Assembly (NCBI RefSeq): GCF_024713975.1
Contig: NC_091106.1
Location: 8,721,001-8,785,000, forward strand
DNA from: Paralichthys olivaceus
Lineage: Eukaryota; Chordata; Actinopteri; Pleuronectiformes; Paralichthyidae
Length of the DNA stretch: 64,000 nucleotides
Direction: 5' to 3'
In this document: positions 26,694 to 37,200 of the stretch, piece by piece
How positions within the stretch are numbered: the stretch's first letter is position 1
Layout: each line of letters begins with the position of its first letter
Notes under the pieces: model-generated
The model's database searches: none
Told to the model about the DNA's origin: nothing
What the model saw: the letters and a program-made list of their open reading frames with translations, nothing else
Program-made: the position numbers and the translations under genes

Positions 26694-28565
26694 GTAAGTG
26701 TCAGAGGTGGAGGGGAGAGCGGCGTTAGCTTAGCACAGCACCGGTTAGCATGTTAGCTTCCTGCGCCATGTGACAAACACGCCACAGCTAGATTATTTAT
26801 TGAAAAACTATGCTGTCTACGTTTTATTTGTTGTAGTCGAAGCTCGGGGAGAATTCACTCGAACTCGAAATTGTCCCTGTGACATAACTGAGGCTGTAAC
26901 ATGCTTTAGCCATTAGCTTAGCTTTACACCATGTGTGTCGTGCAGTTCCGCAGCAAACCGTGTAAAACCACCTTTTTTCTCACAGGTAGACGGAAGCAGA
27001 ATGTCTCTGGAGCAGCGTCTGGACTGTCGAAGGTAAAACACGTCAATCATTCATTTAATCTCGTGGTCAGTTTCTGATTGTTGCCTTAACGAGCAGTTCT
27101 AACCTCGTGTGTGTGTGTTGACTTTGAAGCTTCCTGACCTGAAGGACGCAGAGGCTGTTCAGAAGTTCTTCCTGGAGGAGATCCAGGTCGGAGAGGAGCT
27201 GCTGTCACAAGGTCACACACATGAACCCAGACATTTTCATTTTGACCTCATTGATACTGATCATTGATTCTTTGCTCCTGTGTTTCACCTGATACTCATC
27301 TCTATTTGAACAGTTGTGTTACTAAACCTGTATTAAAGTGATGGTTGCTGGGATTGTTGTATGGTCTGTTGCAGTGGGATTCAAACTTTTGCAGAATTAA
27401 CATGTTGTGGAAATAAATGATTCTCCTTTGTGCCAGGGTCTCCTTGCAACCCTTTAACCCTCCTGGAGGGTGCCCTGACCCCAGTTTAAAAACCAATGGC
27501 CGTTACTAGTGTGGCAATTGGTTACTTTAGTGCCGACTCTCCAAACTGAACTTTTGCATATGGTTAATGTTGCTGTTTTACTTGTGGGACTTTTCAGCTG
27601 AAATATGCTCATATTTGATCTAGCTCTGCTTAATGCTACACTATCAGAAATAACTTCTTCACCACTTTATGACTCGACTTTCCAGTGGCAGTACAACGCT
27701 ACTGCTGTTTTGGTTTCTGGGAAAACAAAATTGCAGTTGTATTTGAAAACGTATATATTTCAAATCCGTGGTATCAGATTGGTACATAGATAAGTGCACT
27801 CACAGATGCCTGGCCTATATGATTCTGGTGTCAGAACATGGAACTAACCTGCAGCTCTTCATCATCTCCAGCCCCCATGTCTGTTATTTAAAGATTGTTT
27901 TCCAAACCTGTGTCTAATCCAGGTGAATTTGAGAGAGGTGTGGACCATCTGACCAATGCGATCGCAGTATGTGGTCAGCCTCAGCAACTGCTCCAGGTAC
28001 TTCAGCAGACGTTGCCTCCCCCGGTCTTCCAAATGCTGCTCACCAAACTGCCCAGCATCAGCCAGGTGAGGATATGTCCTATTTTTGAAAATGTGCAGCA
28101 TCCTTAATAAACCCCCCAGTTGTCATGTTGTGGTTCCTGGGACAAGAAAGGATGCCAGATCAATCTTAGAATTATCCAAAGCTGAGAGCTGTGTGTCAGT
28201 AGCTCTTGGCTATTTCACCTCTAAGACAGAAATAACATTACAAATCACATCTAGTTGTTACACTCTGACATCTGAGAGTTAAACAAAGTTACATATGTCA
28301 CACAAGCTGCTTTCAGATATGAACTGAACAGGCACCTCAGTAAAATGTCTGGAAAATTCAGCCAGTGAGTGGGCGTGTTGATGATTTTTCTAAAATGCTA
28401 AAATTCCTCAGGGTTCATGTCTGAAAACTACTTCATACACTCGTTTATCTCTTCTCTTAATGTCACCCTTCATTTTTTTTGCCACCACCTCTAAAAGTGA
28501 ACTTCTCTTCTGTCTTTCAGCGAATCATCAGCTCCCAGCCTTTAACAGAAGATGACGTTGAGTGA
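26573..28565 (+). CDS. tomm20: TOMM20, mitochondrial import receptor subunit TOM20
   Basis: TOM20 is the presequence receptor of the TOM complex in the mitochondrial outer membrane. Exons 26573-26693, 26986-27032, 27130-27211, 27923-28065 and 28521-28565 splice in frame to 438 nt, 145 aa plus TGA, the same length as human. An N-terminal transmembrane anchor spans about residues 7-24 (IIAGMCGALFIAYCVYF), followed by the positive DRKRRSDP stretch. The cytosolic TPR-type receptor core includes GVDHLTNAIAVCGQPQQLLQ and PPPVFQMLLTKLP. The acidic tail is EDDVE. The start has A at -3. All introns are GT-AG. Teleosts may have a second paralogue, so an a/b suffix is not assigned. Confidence 0.97.
26986..27032 (+). 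CDS. tomm20: tomm20 exon 2
   Basis: Short 47-nt exon encoding the linker RRKQNVSGAASGLSK. The linker differs somewhat from mammals. Acceptor CTCACAG, donor GTAAAA. Confidence 0.93.
27130..27211 (+). CDS. tomm20: tomm20 exon 3
   Basis: Encodes LPDLKDAEAVQKFFLEEIQ and GEELLSQ, the first helices of the receptor domain. Acceptor TTTGAAG, donor GTCACA (a weak donor), phase 1. Confidence 0.94.
27212..27922 (+). other. tomm20: tomm20 intron 3
   Basis: 711-bp intron containing a short hAT-like inverted-repeat element (27372-27498). In human a snoRNA (SNORA14B) resides in a TOMM20 intron; I could not identify a convincing H/ACA structure here by eye. Confidence 0.7.
27372..27498. mobile_element. Short hAT-like MITE
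   Basis: CAGTGGGATTCAAACT at the left is mirrored by AGTTTAAAAACCAATG at the right, resembling CAGTGGTT...AAACT hAT termini. The element is 127 bp. No convincing 8-bp target-site duplication remains. Confidence 0.4.
27923..28065 (+). CDS. tomm20: tomm20 exon 4 (receptor core)
   Basis: Encodes EFERGVDHLTNAIAVCGQPQ through QMLLTKLPSISQ, the conserved TPR-like groove that binds presequences. Acceptor AATCCAG, donor GTGAGG. Confidence 0.97.
28066..28520 (+). other. tomm20: tomm20 intron 4
   Basis: 455-bp intron ending in TGTCTTTCAG; no feature was recognised. Confidence 0.85.
28521..28565 (+). CDS. tomm20: tomm20 exon 5 (acidic C-terminus)
   Basis: Encodes RIISSQPLTEDDVE and the stop TGA (28563-28565). 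The human protein ends RIVSAQSLAEDDVE. Confidence 0.95.
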   Translation, partial: RIISSQPLTEDDVE

Positions 28566-28900
28566 ATGTATAAAAGTACTGTTATTATGCTGTAAAGGAA
28601 TATCAGTGTGACTGTGGATGTGTGCGAGTTTTGTGAGTGAGCATGATTATCACACAGTTTGATCTTTGGACCCCAGATGACGATTAACGCCCCTCTGTCA
28701 TAGCACTGCAAGGTTAGAGAACTATGTCACGGTTATGTTTCCTGGAAATGTTAATCACATTCCATCTTTCTGAACTTGTTCCCTCCATGTTTTATAACCT
28801 CATCTTGATTCTATTTATTTTCCTAAAACTTGTTTGAATGGGTGGTTGCTGATATGTTGCGTACAAAGTAAGAAAATAAACGATTGTTGTGCAGTTGATA
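28566..28900 (+). other. tomm20: tomm20 3' UTR
   Basis: Short AT-rich 3' UTR of roughly 320 bp leading to the AATAAA at 28875-28880. Confidence 0.7.
28875..28880 (+). terminator. tomm20: tomm20 poly(A) signal
   Basis: AATAAA about 310 bp after the stop, followed by TTGTTGTG (GT-rich) within 10-15 bp. Confidence 0.65.
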
Positions 28901-28992
28901 GAGTGAATTCTGTTGATCTAAACTTCAGTCTGTTGATTTCCTGTTCCAACAAAATCTACTGAATAGGACTTTTACTATAAGATAGCATAGAC

Positions 28993-29016
28993 ATCATGTG
29001 ACTGAAATCACATGAT
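28993..29016. repeat. Short perfect inverted repeat
   Basis: ATCATGTGA and TCACATGAT face each other across six bases just past the tomm20 poly(A) signal. Each arm contains an E-box-like CATGTG/CACATG. Confidence 0.5.
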
Positions 29017-30021
29017 TTCATGGGGGGGGATGTCACAGAAAGAGGCGGGGTAAATGTCAATCAGAAGGCCTCCCCTTGGATTTAAATGACAAGGTCAATG
29101 GCATTCAGGCAAGATTAATGTTAAGGATATACATTTGTTACAAATAAGAAAATGTTTGTAGTTATCAAATTATGTTTGTGATGTATTCAAGCAACGGAAT
29201 ATGTGATTGAGAATGAATGTTTTTTAAGTTGTCCCACTTTATCAAACATGATTGATATTGTGGGACAGGATGCTTTGAGTAATCTGGGACAGTTAAAGTT
29301 CTCTAAATGTGGGAAATATGCCCTAAAGACTTCTGAAGTAGAACAGAAAAGATAAAGCTAGAGATGCAGCATGTGATCTGCAGTTGTCAGACAGGAGTTA
29401 ATGGTAAATACAGTCTGGCCCTGGTCTGTTTAAACTTATAACTAGCACATCATCGGTAGCTCTCCAGGACAGAGATGATCCTAAAAACACAGAGGAGTCT
29501 GTCCTGTACTCTGCAGCCATTGGTCTCACCTGCAAAGACTGTTTGTTCCCTGAGGCGCCCTGATAGAATGGTGAATTAATGAATAAACAATCTGTTGCTG
29601 TTGACTGAATTTTGATTGATCTTTTTTTTTTTTATGTGACACACCTTTAATATGTTTTAATGTTATAGTTTATTTAAATTGGGGTTCTTAATTAAAAAAC
29701 TGGACTTTAACAGTTCAATATGAATTGATGACATATTTTGGATAATTTACCTTTTCTTATTCGGCTTTCTATCATTTTTACATACAAATGTGTAATATTG
29801 AGCTTGGAATGCATAAAGCACGGTGATTATTTTTTAAACAGCCTAATACAAGTGTCCAAGATGATCAATTCTTGTGGAATTTTCTTTTTTGGCACAAAGA
29901 ACACTAAAAGCTGTGTCACTTGTCCTGAGTGTGATATCTCCTTTCTTTCCGCTTGTGTGCTTAGAAAACATCTTAAGGATTTCAGAAAGGTATATGTTGA
30001 TCTAATCATTAGATCATATTA

Positions 30022-30078
30022 ACTTATTCTGATGTTTTATACATTAGATTCTAATGTATAAAACATTTAAGAATAAGT
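30022..30078. repeat. Long near-perfect palindrome
   Basis: TGTTTTATACATTAGA (30033-30048) faces TCTAATGTATAAAACA (30050-30065), and ACTTATTCT (30022-30030) faces AGAATAAGT (30070-30078). About 26 bp are paired with one small internal loop and almost no central spacer. Confidence 0.8.
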
Positions 30079-30296
30079 CAATATTGCATTAAATGTCCCA
30101 GATAACCCGACTTAACCCTTTATGTAAAATACATATCCGTACTAAACAGAACAGTTGTTTGTGGAATACTGTCTGTAGGTTTTAATGTCAGTTAAATGTT
30201 ATTTTTATATGCACGTCTTTCATATCTGGACATCTTTGTGTTTAAAATCCAACAATAAAACATGAAAACACTGTGGCTCTGAGTTCCAAGTTGTTG

Positions 30297-30310
30297 CCAG
30301 CAGATGGCAG
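30297..30310 (+). promoter_or_regulatory. Consensus CTCF motif
   Basis: CCAGCAGATGGCAG fits the CTCF core CCASYAGRKGGCRS at all 14 positions. It lies 1.4 kb beyond the tomm20 poly(A) signal, at the edge of the gene desert. The sequence match is direct; binding is inference. Confidence 0.5.
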
Positions 30311-31047
30311 TAGCAATGCATAGGAAAAAGTGGAACCTTTACAGTTTAGAAATATGGAGTCTTGGCAGATGGAGACATTTTTGCTAAATGGAAAGTGTCG
30401 AATGTTTAATTCTAAGATAAAAACACTGCTCAGGACTTTTTAGAAATTGATGCCACAGGAAAAAATGCAGAAAGATGTTTAACAACGTGGAGGAAGGCAA
30501 TTTGAGCAAATCTCAGACCTACTAGAACTGTGTTAATGAGTCCTTGACACGGGTTAATAAAACACAGACAGTGCCAGAACAAAGCTGACTCGCCATCCTG
30601 AGAGTGGCTGTTTCCAACCAGCTTGTAGAAACACACGTCTTTATTGTGAATGGTTTTATTGTGTTTGCTGCAGAGTGAAAGTGGAGCAGCTAGTAGGGGA
30701 AGGGAGTAGGTCTGCTTGAAAGTGTGTCTCTTGGAAGACAAATAGAGCCGTAATTATTTTTATTCCAAGTCTGCAGCTGTTTTTCTAAGGGCTCTAGCCA
30801 GAGCAGCCCGGGCCTCGAGGTTGCCAGGAAAAGAGAGCGAGGGGGGAAAATAGTTTTTCTACATTAGGAATGAAAAATGAAAATTGAACGGCAGCCCAGA
30901 AATGTCGAGTGGAGACTAAATGGTAGACACTGTTCCATTTTCCATGAACTCATGTGCTCACTCTGCAGCCTGTGCTTCAGCACTCCTGTTCTTTTTGCCA
31001 CTCGGTGGAAAGGGAGAAGCTGTCAAGAGGTCGGTCTGGCCCAGAGA

Positions 31048-31072
31048 GTGTGTGTGTGCGTGTGTGTGTGTG
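31048..31072. repeat. GT microsatellite
   Basis: GT dinucleotide tract of 25 bp with one CG interruption. Confidence 0.9.
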
Positions 31073-31632
31073 CAGAAGAAGTGGCTCATTGTTAAATCTG
31101 TCCTTTGGGGGGAGGCAGAGGAGAAAAATAACAGACTGTGTTGGAGGACAGGCTGTGGTCTGCTGCTGGCACGGGGGGTAGGAACAGGTTCAGACCCCTC
31201 CACACAGTGAACCGCCGGCCTGCTTCTCCTGTAAATAAACATGCTGCTGCCGGGTCGTGCAACCACGCTGTCCCCTGCAGACTGAGGAGAGGCTAGGGGT
31301 CACTGAAGGATACCCGATCAGCGCAGCCCGCTCTGAAGCACGCCATCATAAAATAAACCGAGTGAAACAGACTTTGACACGAGGCCTTGACCTGCTGGAT
31401 TTCAGCATGACACAGCAGATCTGTAGTTTGTATCGGGGACAAAGCCTACTCTGTGTCCTCGTCCTCGGTGGAATATTGATGTGGTCAATTTTATATTCGT
31501 CCTATTTCTTTTGACTTTAGGTTGTTCTTGTAATTGCATCCCTGCTCCATTTCAGTCTGCATGAATGGATTATGAGTCAGCTCCTCATATCTGATGAAGC
31601 AGAGGGGAGGTAAAAGCAACTCTCTGCTCTCC

Positions 31633-31650
31633 TGCAGTAGGGGGCACTGT
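31633..31650 (+). promoter_or_regulatory. CTCF-like motif
   Basis: TGCAGTAGGGGGCACTGT contains AGGGGGC followed by ACT, a good match to the core of the CTCF matrix, in the same orientation as the site at 30297. One core flank position differs. Confidence 0.35.
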
Positions 31651-32083
31651 TGCTCCAGGCAGACTTCGGTCAAGTGAATGGAGAGAGCAGTGAGCATAAC
31701 AGCTCCAGTTGACAGCAATAACAATGGCTGAGCCTGCAGCACAGAGACCATGTGCTCTGGAGGAGTGATTTTCAGTTTGTAATCCTTTTTTTGTTTTAAT
31801 GTGCTCGTGATGACAGATGCAGCCTGTTCATTCATTACAGGTGAAGGAAATAACCTGTTAGTGAAGACAACATTGAAATCCCTAAGTGAAAATGCAGAGT
31901 GGCTCTAACCAGCTCAGACCAGAGCGGCCTGGCTGCATTTGTGATTCTGATTGTTTGTAAAAATGGATTGGAGATATTATCATCAGTTGAGCCTCACGAC
32001 TCGTTACGCAAACAACACAGCAGCAATTATCTGTACTTTGTTGTTCCATTTAGTGGCATTGAATGTCTGTGTGTATACCGTAA

Positions 32084-32106
32084 ACACACACACACACACA
32101 CACACA
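32084..32106. repeat. CA microsatellite
   Basis: Pure CA run of about 23 bp. Confidence 0.9.
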
Positions 32107-32735
32107 GATTAGATATGTGAACGGTGGAGATGTCTGGTTATGTATGAGCAGCTGTGTTTGGGAGTTTAAAGGCGGCCAGAAATAACTCGGTTGTATGCGG
32201 TTGCTATGGCAGCTTCACGTAGCTCTGCAAAGCAGCAGCCTCTCTGTGTTCAAGATCCTCCGAGCATTACCTCTGAGCAGCAAAACTCGCAGGGCCGTGT
32301 GCCGCCCCGTAGTTTTACCGATCCCTGACTGTCAGGTGGTGGAGGAATACTTCCTCCCTATGCCTCAAGATGATGCTCAGATAGTCCGGCTATCTGCTGC
32401 TGATGCTGTCAGAGTCTGTGTGTTGTCACAGAGAGGCCAGAAACATGAGACGTTGTCCAAGGAGGCCTGTGCCAGCAGCTTTAATAAAGACTGCACTGCC
32501 ACTTGTGTGCACAGCAGCAACACAGTGTATATTAATTACCCGGCAGCCTTCTCTGTGTCATTCACCAGTGAGGGGAGAGGAGGAGGAGGAGAGGAACAAT
32601 TTTTCCGAGGCACGTCCTAAAAATAAAGCAGCACTGTACGTGCTCGGAGTATTAACTTCCACACAGATGACCCATTTTTCCATCTCAAAGGGTCTGAGGA
32701 TGGATGGAAAAAAAAAGAAAAGAGAGAGAAGGGGA

Positions 32736-32745
32736 GGGGGGGGGG
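32736..32745 (+). repeat. Poly-G run
   Basis: Ten consecutive G after a purine-rich AGAGAGAGAAGGGGA stretch. Confidence 0.85.
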
Positions 32746-32981
32746 TGAAGCGGGCGAGGAGCCAATCACGTGAATCTAAAGCAGGCTACACATCCTGGTG
32801 GATTTCTCCTCCTCTGCGGGGCAATGCCTTCACTGTCATCTGTTTTTCCATTTCCCTGCCGCTCTCCTCGTCGGTAATTGAACTTGTGCTTCTGCCCTTC
32901 CTCCATGCAGGATTCCTCCTCCTTCCCCGCCATGTGTCGCCTGGCCTGTTGCTAGGCTACACAGCCCTGTTGTTTACATTC

Positions 32982-32983
<2 letters not shown>

Positions 32984-33018
<35 letters not shown>
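32984..33018. repeat. GT microsatellite
   Basis: Pure TG/GT run of about 34 bp. Confidence 0.95.
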
Positions 33019-33023
<5 letters not shown>

Positions 33024-33937
33024 CACCCAACCCTGACGGCCTCTCTCTAATGTCATCCTGCACCCCCTCACCCTCACCCACCTCGCCTCCAGCCTGCACC
33101 TATCTCCTCATCACTAGATCTGTGATTAGGGCCTGAAATTCAATAGCACCACCCCTCCCGCCTGCAGGGAAGTGAGTGCATCACATGACCTGCAAATTCC
33201 TGTTTACGTTGGGTGGTTTTTCATATTATGGTCTGTCACGAGCCCGTCTGGAGAGCAAATAGGTTAATAGCACTCGGAATGCATGGGAGAAAAAAAAAAA
33301 AAGTATCACTCAGCTTTAGTTCTCATCCTGTCATCTGTCATCAACGTTATCTTCTGCTATGTGGGTTAGGAGTGGAGCGAGAGGAGGGATCAGGAGGGTG
33401 AAGAAAGGGTTAACCAAGCAGACTGAGTGCAGTTATTTTCCCCCCTCTCTCTCTCCCGCTCTGTGATCTGTCTTCCTGTCTCATGGCCAGTGCAGTGCAG
33501 TGGCTTTGAAAACTCATGAGAGTCAGACAGGCTTGTTTTGCATACTCTAGGTCTCCTGCATTGACTTGTAGCAAATCCCTGCCCTCGGGAGGCATGTCAG
33601 AGGGGATTAATGGGAGGGCCGGGGCCTCACAGCAGAGTTTCCCATTGACGCAGCCCCAGCCGGCCCCTGCACTGTATTTTCAGCCCGCAGAGTGGGAAAG
33701 AGAGTGAGCAGGTGGGGCGGGCGGCGGTGTTGGAAAGAAGGGTTTCAGCTTGCGTGTGCAATGTATATGTCAGTGCAGGGGGTGGGGTGAGGGGTGTTGT
33801 ACACTGGTGTTATGTCCCTCTGCCCTGATTCTTTTCAGCTGAGGGGAGGGAGGGGAGCGTGAATGTGCTGTGTCCAACTCTGTTTCCACATCGATTTGTG
33901 TTTTTCTACTTAAGCCTGAACCCAAACCCAAAACTTG

Positions 33938-34192
33938 AACGGCGCTCAGTGGAACAATAAGGCCCAACACTCCTTTAAGCTGCACCAGATATTTTTATTG
34001 TCATCTATTTTTCATCAAGATTCCACGGAAGTGATTAAAAGAATTCCTGAATTAGCACCAAAATTGAATGGGTTCTTCATGAGTCCATGTCCCATCCTTC
34101 CACTGAGTATCATGGAAATGAGTTCGGGTGTTTTTGTGTAAACAACCAAAAGGACTGGGGTGAAAACATTACATCTATGGTGGACGTACTTA
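33938..34192 (+). mobile_element. LINE-type 3' UTR remnant
   Basis: Contains GGCGCTCAGTGGAACAATAA, GAATTAGCACCAAAATTGAA, CCACTGAGTATCATGGAAAT and AAGGACTGGGGTGAAAACAT in the order I know from a fish LINE 3' end (consensus phrase ccaccaagtttcatggaaat...ggggtgaaaacat). It is truncated with no reverse transcriptase. Confidence 0.6.
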
Positions 34193-34209
34193 AAACCCCC
34201 GATTGGCTA

Positions 34210-34290
34210 ATAAGCTTTGCAAGGAGCCAGCGTTTATGCTAACCTAAGCTAACCAGTTGTAGTTACACAATAAAAGAGAGCAGACATGAG
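34210..34290 (+). repeat. Possible repeat fragment
   Basis: GCTAACCTAAGCTAACC followed by GCAGACATGAGACA resembles part of another abundant fish repeat with GCTAAGCTAACC arrays. The match is short. Confidence 0.3.
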
Positions 34291-34299
34291 ACACCACAC

Positions 34300-37200
34300 T
34301 ATTACACCATCAGCTTTTTAAAGTCAATTCAAAGTTTGAGCTATACTTCCCACATAAATACATATTACGAAGCAAGATTAGCGTGAGTGGTATTTCTAAT
34401 TTTCAGATTTCACCATGGTAACTGAATTCATAGCAAATGCTCTTTTTTGTATTGAGGAGGAAGTACATGTCTCTCCTGCCGAACTGGGACCACATGTTCC
34501 CTTTTCTTTCAGTTGCCATGATTTTTTTTGTCTCTTCCTTTGTTCGAGTGTCAGTTTGTGGTCACCTGCTTTCTATCTCTGTCAGTTACAGAGATAGTCT
34601 GCCAAGCTTTAACTTCTGTTCAGAAAAATACACACTTCTCGAATCTACTCTATGTTTCAGTTTCTTCTTTCTTTCTTCCTATGTTTCAAAATGCTTTACT
34701 TTGTGTGGTGGACGTGCCCTTTGGTTTATTTGGAAGGCAGTGTTGTTGACTGTGTTTGAGGATCAGCTGGAGGACGTCTGGGGGGCTGGATTAAATTTAA
34801 AGAATGTGAGTGCCCTTTATTAAATGTTGTTTATCAGGAATCTGCCTAATTATTTTTTTAATTTCCAGGAGGTTTCCTTCTTCTACTGCATGTTGGATTT
34901 TTATCCCAACGGGTACGATTGTTAGCTACGTCCGGCGGTGCATCGCAATGTCCAGGATAAATATTTTAATCCTAATTTTAATTGTAATTTTGAAGTATAA
35001 TAAGACTTTCTCTTCATTGTATTTGAGTGCATTTGCTGCCATGTTGACACTTGCTGATGCTGTTGTGTTCATACCAGGGTACATAGAGTTCATACACTGT
35101 TCACTGACTGAATCATTGATGGGGAAGTTGTGTTACCTGACTTCAGGGGCATTGTAGTATTACTTCCTTCATATTTACTGTTGGGCCCCAGTTCTGCCTG
35201 TGTTTTTCTACCATGTCCATCTGTTGCTGTCGTCCCCATTCACAGGGAAAAAGTAGAACAAGGTCATCAGAGAGGAAGAGACCAGGGGCCGCACATCGGT
35301 GAACTTAACAGCAAGTTCAATCATACAAACTTTAGATAATGTTGGATTGAAATTGAAGTCTGACTCCATTTTCAACAGCACACCTATTTTCCAGATACAT
35401 TGATTGACTGGGATCATGTTTTGCTGTGTACACCACACTGCAGACGTGTGTAACAGAGTCCTTTGTGCCACACAGCCTCTTTATTTCTCCCCTTATCTCT
35501 CTGCCTTCCTCTCCTCTCACTCTCCCTCGGTGTTCCAGCGTTTTTTTTTCTTCTGTCTCCCACACCTGCTGTTTTATGGTAACGATAAAGGGGACCTCAA
35601 CCTTGAAACATGATAGAGCAACCCCAACTCCCACAACTCCAATCATCTAAAAAAGACAAAAAGACCAGATCTCTTCTGCTCTCCTTTACACACGGCGTAA
35701 CCTTGGTGTAACTTTTGCATTTCATCCTCTTTTCTCTGCTGCCGTATCACCCCGCGCAGCTACAACCCACTCCTTCACCCGAGAACTACAAAGTGGGTTT
35801 GACGCCTTGCATCTTGTGTAACCGCGGTCTTTGAAGACTTTGGCTTTGAGCTGCGTGTCTCATCAATTCCCTACGCAAAGCTAAATTTGAATCTGAGGCG
35901 AGCACATAAGGGGGTAGCTTATCTGCCCCACTCATTTAATGTTATTCATTCATGCACACTATTTTTATGACAGGCCATGCATGCAGAGCTGTTTAACATT
36001 TTTGGTTGTTTATGTAACCATCGTCAGTCTGCATATGGATGTGTGTATGTGCATGTTTAGAAACACTACAGTAACTTCTTAACTTCCCACGAGGGACAAA
36101 AAAACCCACCGGTTGCTTTTGCAGGATGCATGAAAAGGGAGTGATGCATTAAAGTTTGCAATGTTCTGCCTGAAAGTTATGAGCTGGAGATGGAAAATGA
36201 AAATGAGATCACGAAGTCTGGTCAGTTGAGGTCTTTCTGGGTCGCGGCGCTTTAATGTGAATTCCAATCTTAACATGAGTGAGAGCAGAAAACACAATGA
36301 AACATTTCCCCCCCATTTCCAGTCACACAACAAAGTGAGAGGTTGTTATCAAGGTGAATTCCTGACTTATTTGTCATCTGGGGCCCTGGATTTGTCACAT
36401 CAAATCTGCTTTTCTCAATGAACTGGGCAGGGGAGAGGGAGATTACAGGCTCATAACGGCAAGTCGTTTTTTTTCACTCTCAAATGAAAGTCCTCAAGAG
36501 GATGATGCAGAGAATAGGGCCCCGTTCTACGCAGCGACATCTGATTCTCACGCCACCACTCAAGCTCTTTCTCTGTCCATCTGCAAACACGATTTTCCTC
36601 TGCCCTCAATCCATTTGATAAACCGACAATTGTTCGGTGAAGTTTAAGCCTCCAGAGCCACGCCACTCTTCTTCTATTCGTCAGGCCGGCCAGAAAATCC
36701 TCTTCAAGGCTGATCCACCACTTCACTATCAATATCAGAGGAGGGGAAGGAATCAGTTGTTTTCTCTCTGTCTCATCAACTTACATGTAATGGATTGGCA
36801 TTTTCTCAATTTGTTTTGTTATATTTTAGTCCTCATCTCTAATTCTGTCCGTCATTGATCTGTTTCCACGTGATCTCACACTAGCACGTCCCTACTTTGC
36901 TCAGTTTGCTCAGAGATCCAACTGAGCCACATCAAAAATCCTCCCTATGACCTATTTTACCATGTTTGTTTGGAGTCTATTTGCAGCTCCTCTGATGATT
37001 CGATATTACTGCCAAAAATATGAACGACTTGTTATGTTTGTTTTCAAACTGCATTACTACTTTCATTAGCATATAAAAGGCTTTTTTTTGATAATCCTTA
37101 TCTAGTTTGAGGTGTTTCTCTATAAATTATTTCACAGCTTAGTGAGGGGGGAGTCAGTCAGACAGATAAGTTCTTTACCATTTCAGAAAACTTACATTCT

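Larger units (their letters stand above)
28901..33930. other. Intergenic desert, tomm20-proximal part
   Basis: No gene is supported. Contains a poly-T tract near 29620-29632, a palindrome (30022-30078), CTCF-like motifs (30297, 31633), GT/CA microsatellites near 31048, 32084 and 32984, and a 10-bp poly-G run at 32736-32745. ORFs here overlap microsatellites and lack domains. Confidence 0.75.

Noticed and set aside
29738..30022. A 94-codon ORF containing CPECDISFLSACVLRKHL, reminiscent of a C2H2 zinc finger
   Set aside because: Only one partial finger is present, the second His is missing, and the ORF sits in AT-rich intergenic DNA that overlaps the palindrome. It is chance or a very decayed remnant.
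30022..30078. microRNA hairpin
   Set aside because: The palindrome has essentially no terminal loop and is very AT-rich, unlike a pre-miRNA.
32403..33050. 215-codon ORF
   Set aside because: Runs through a G-rich tract (ERRGGGG) and a GT microsatellite (VCVCVCV); no conserved motif and no splice structure.
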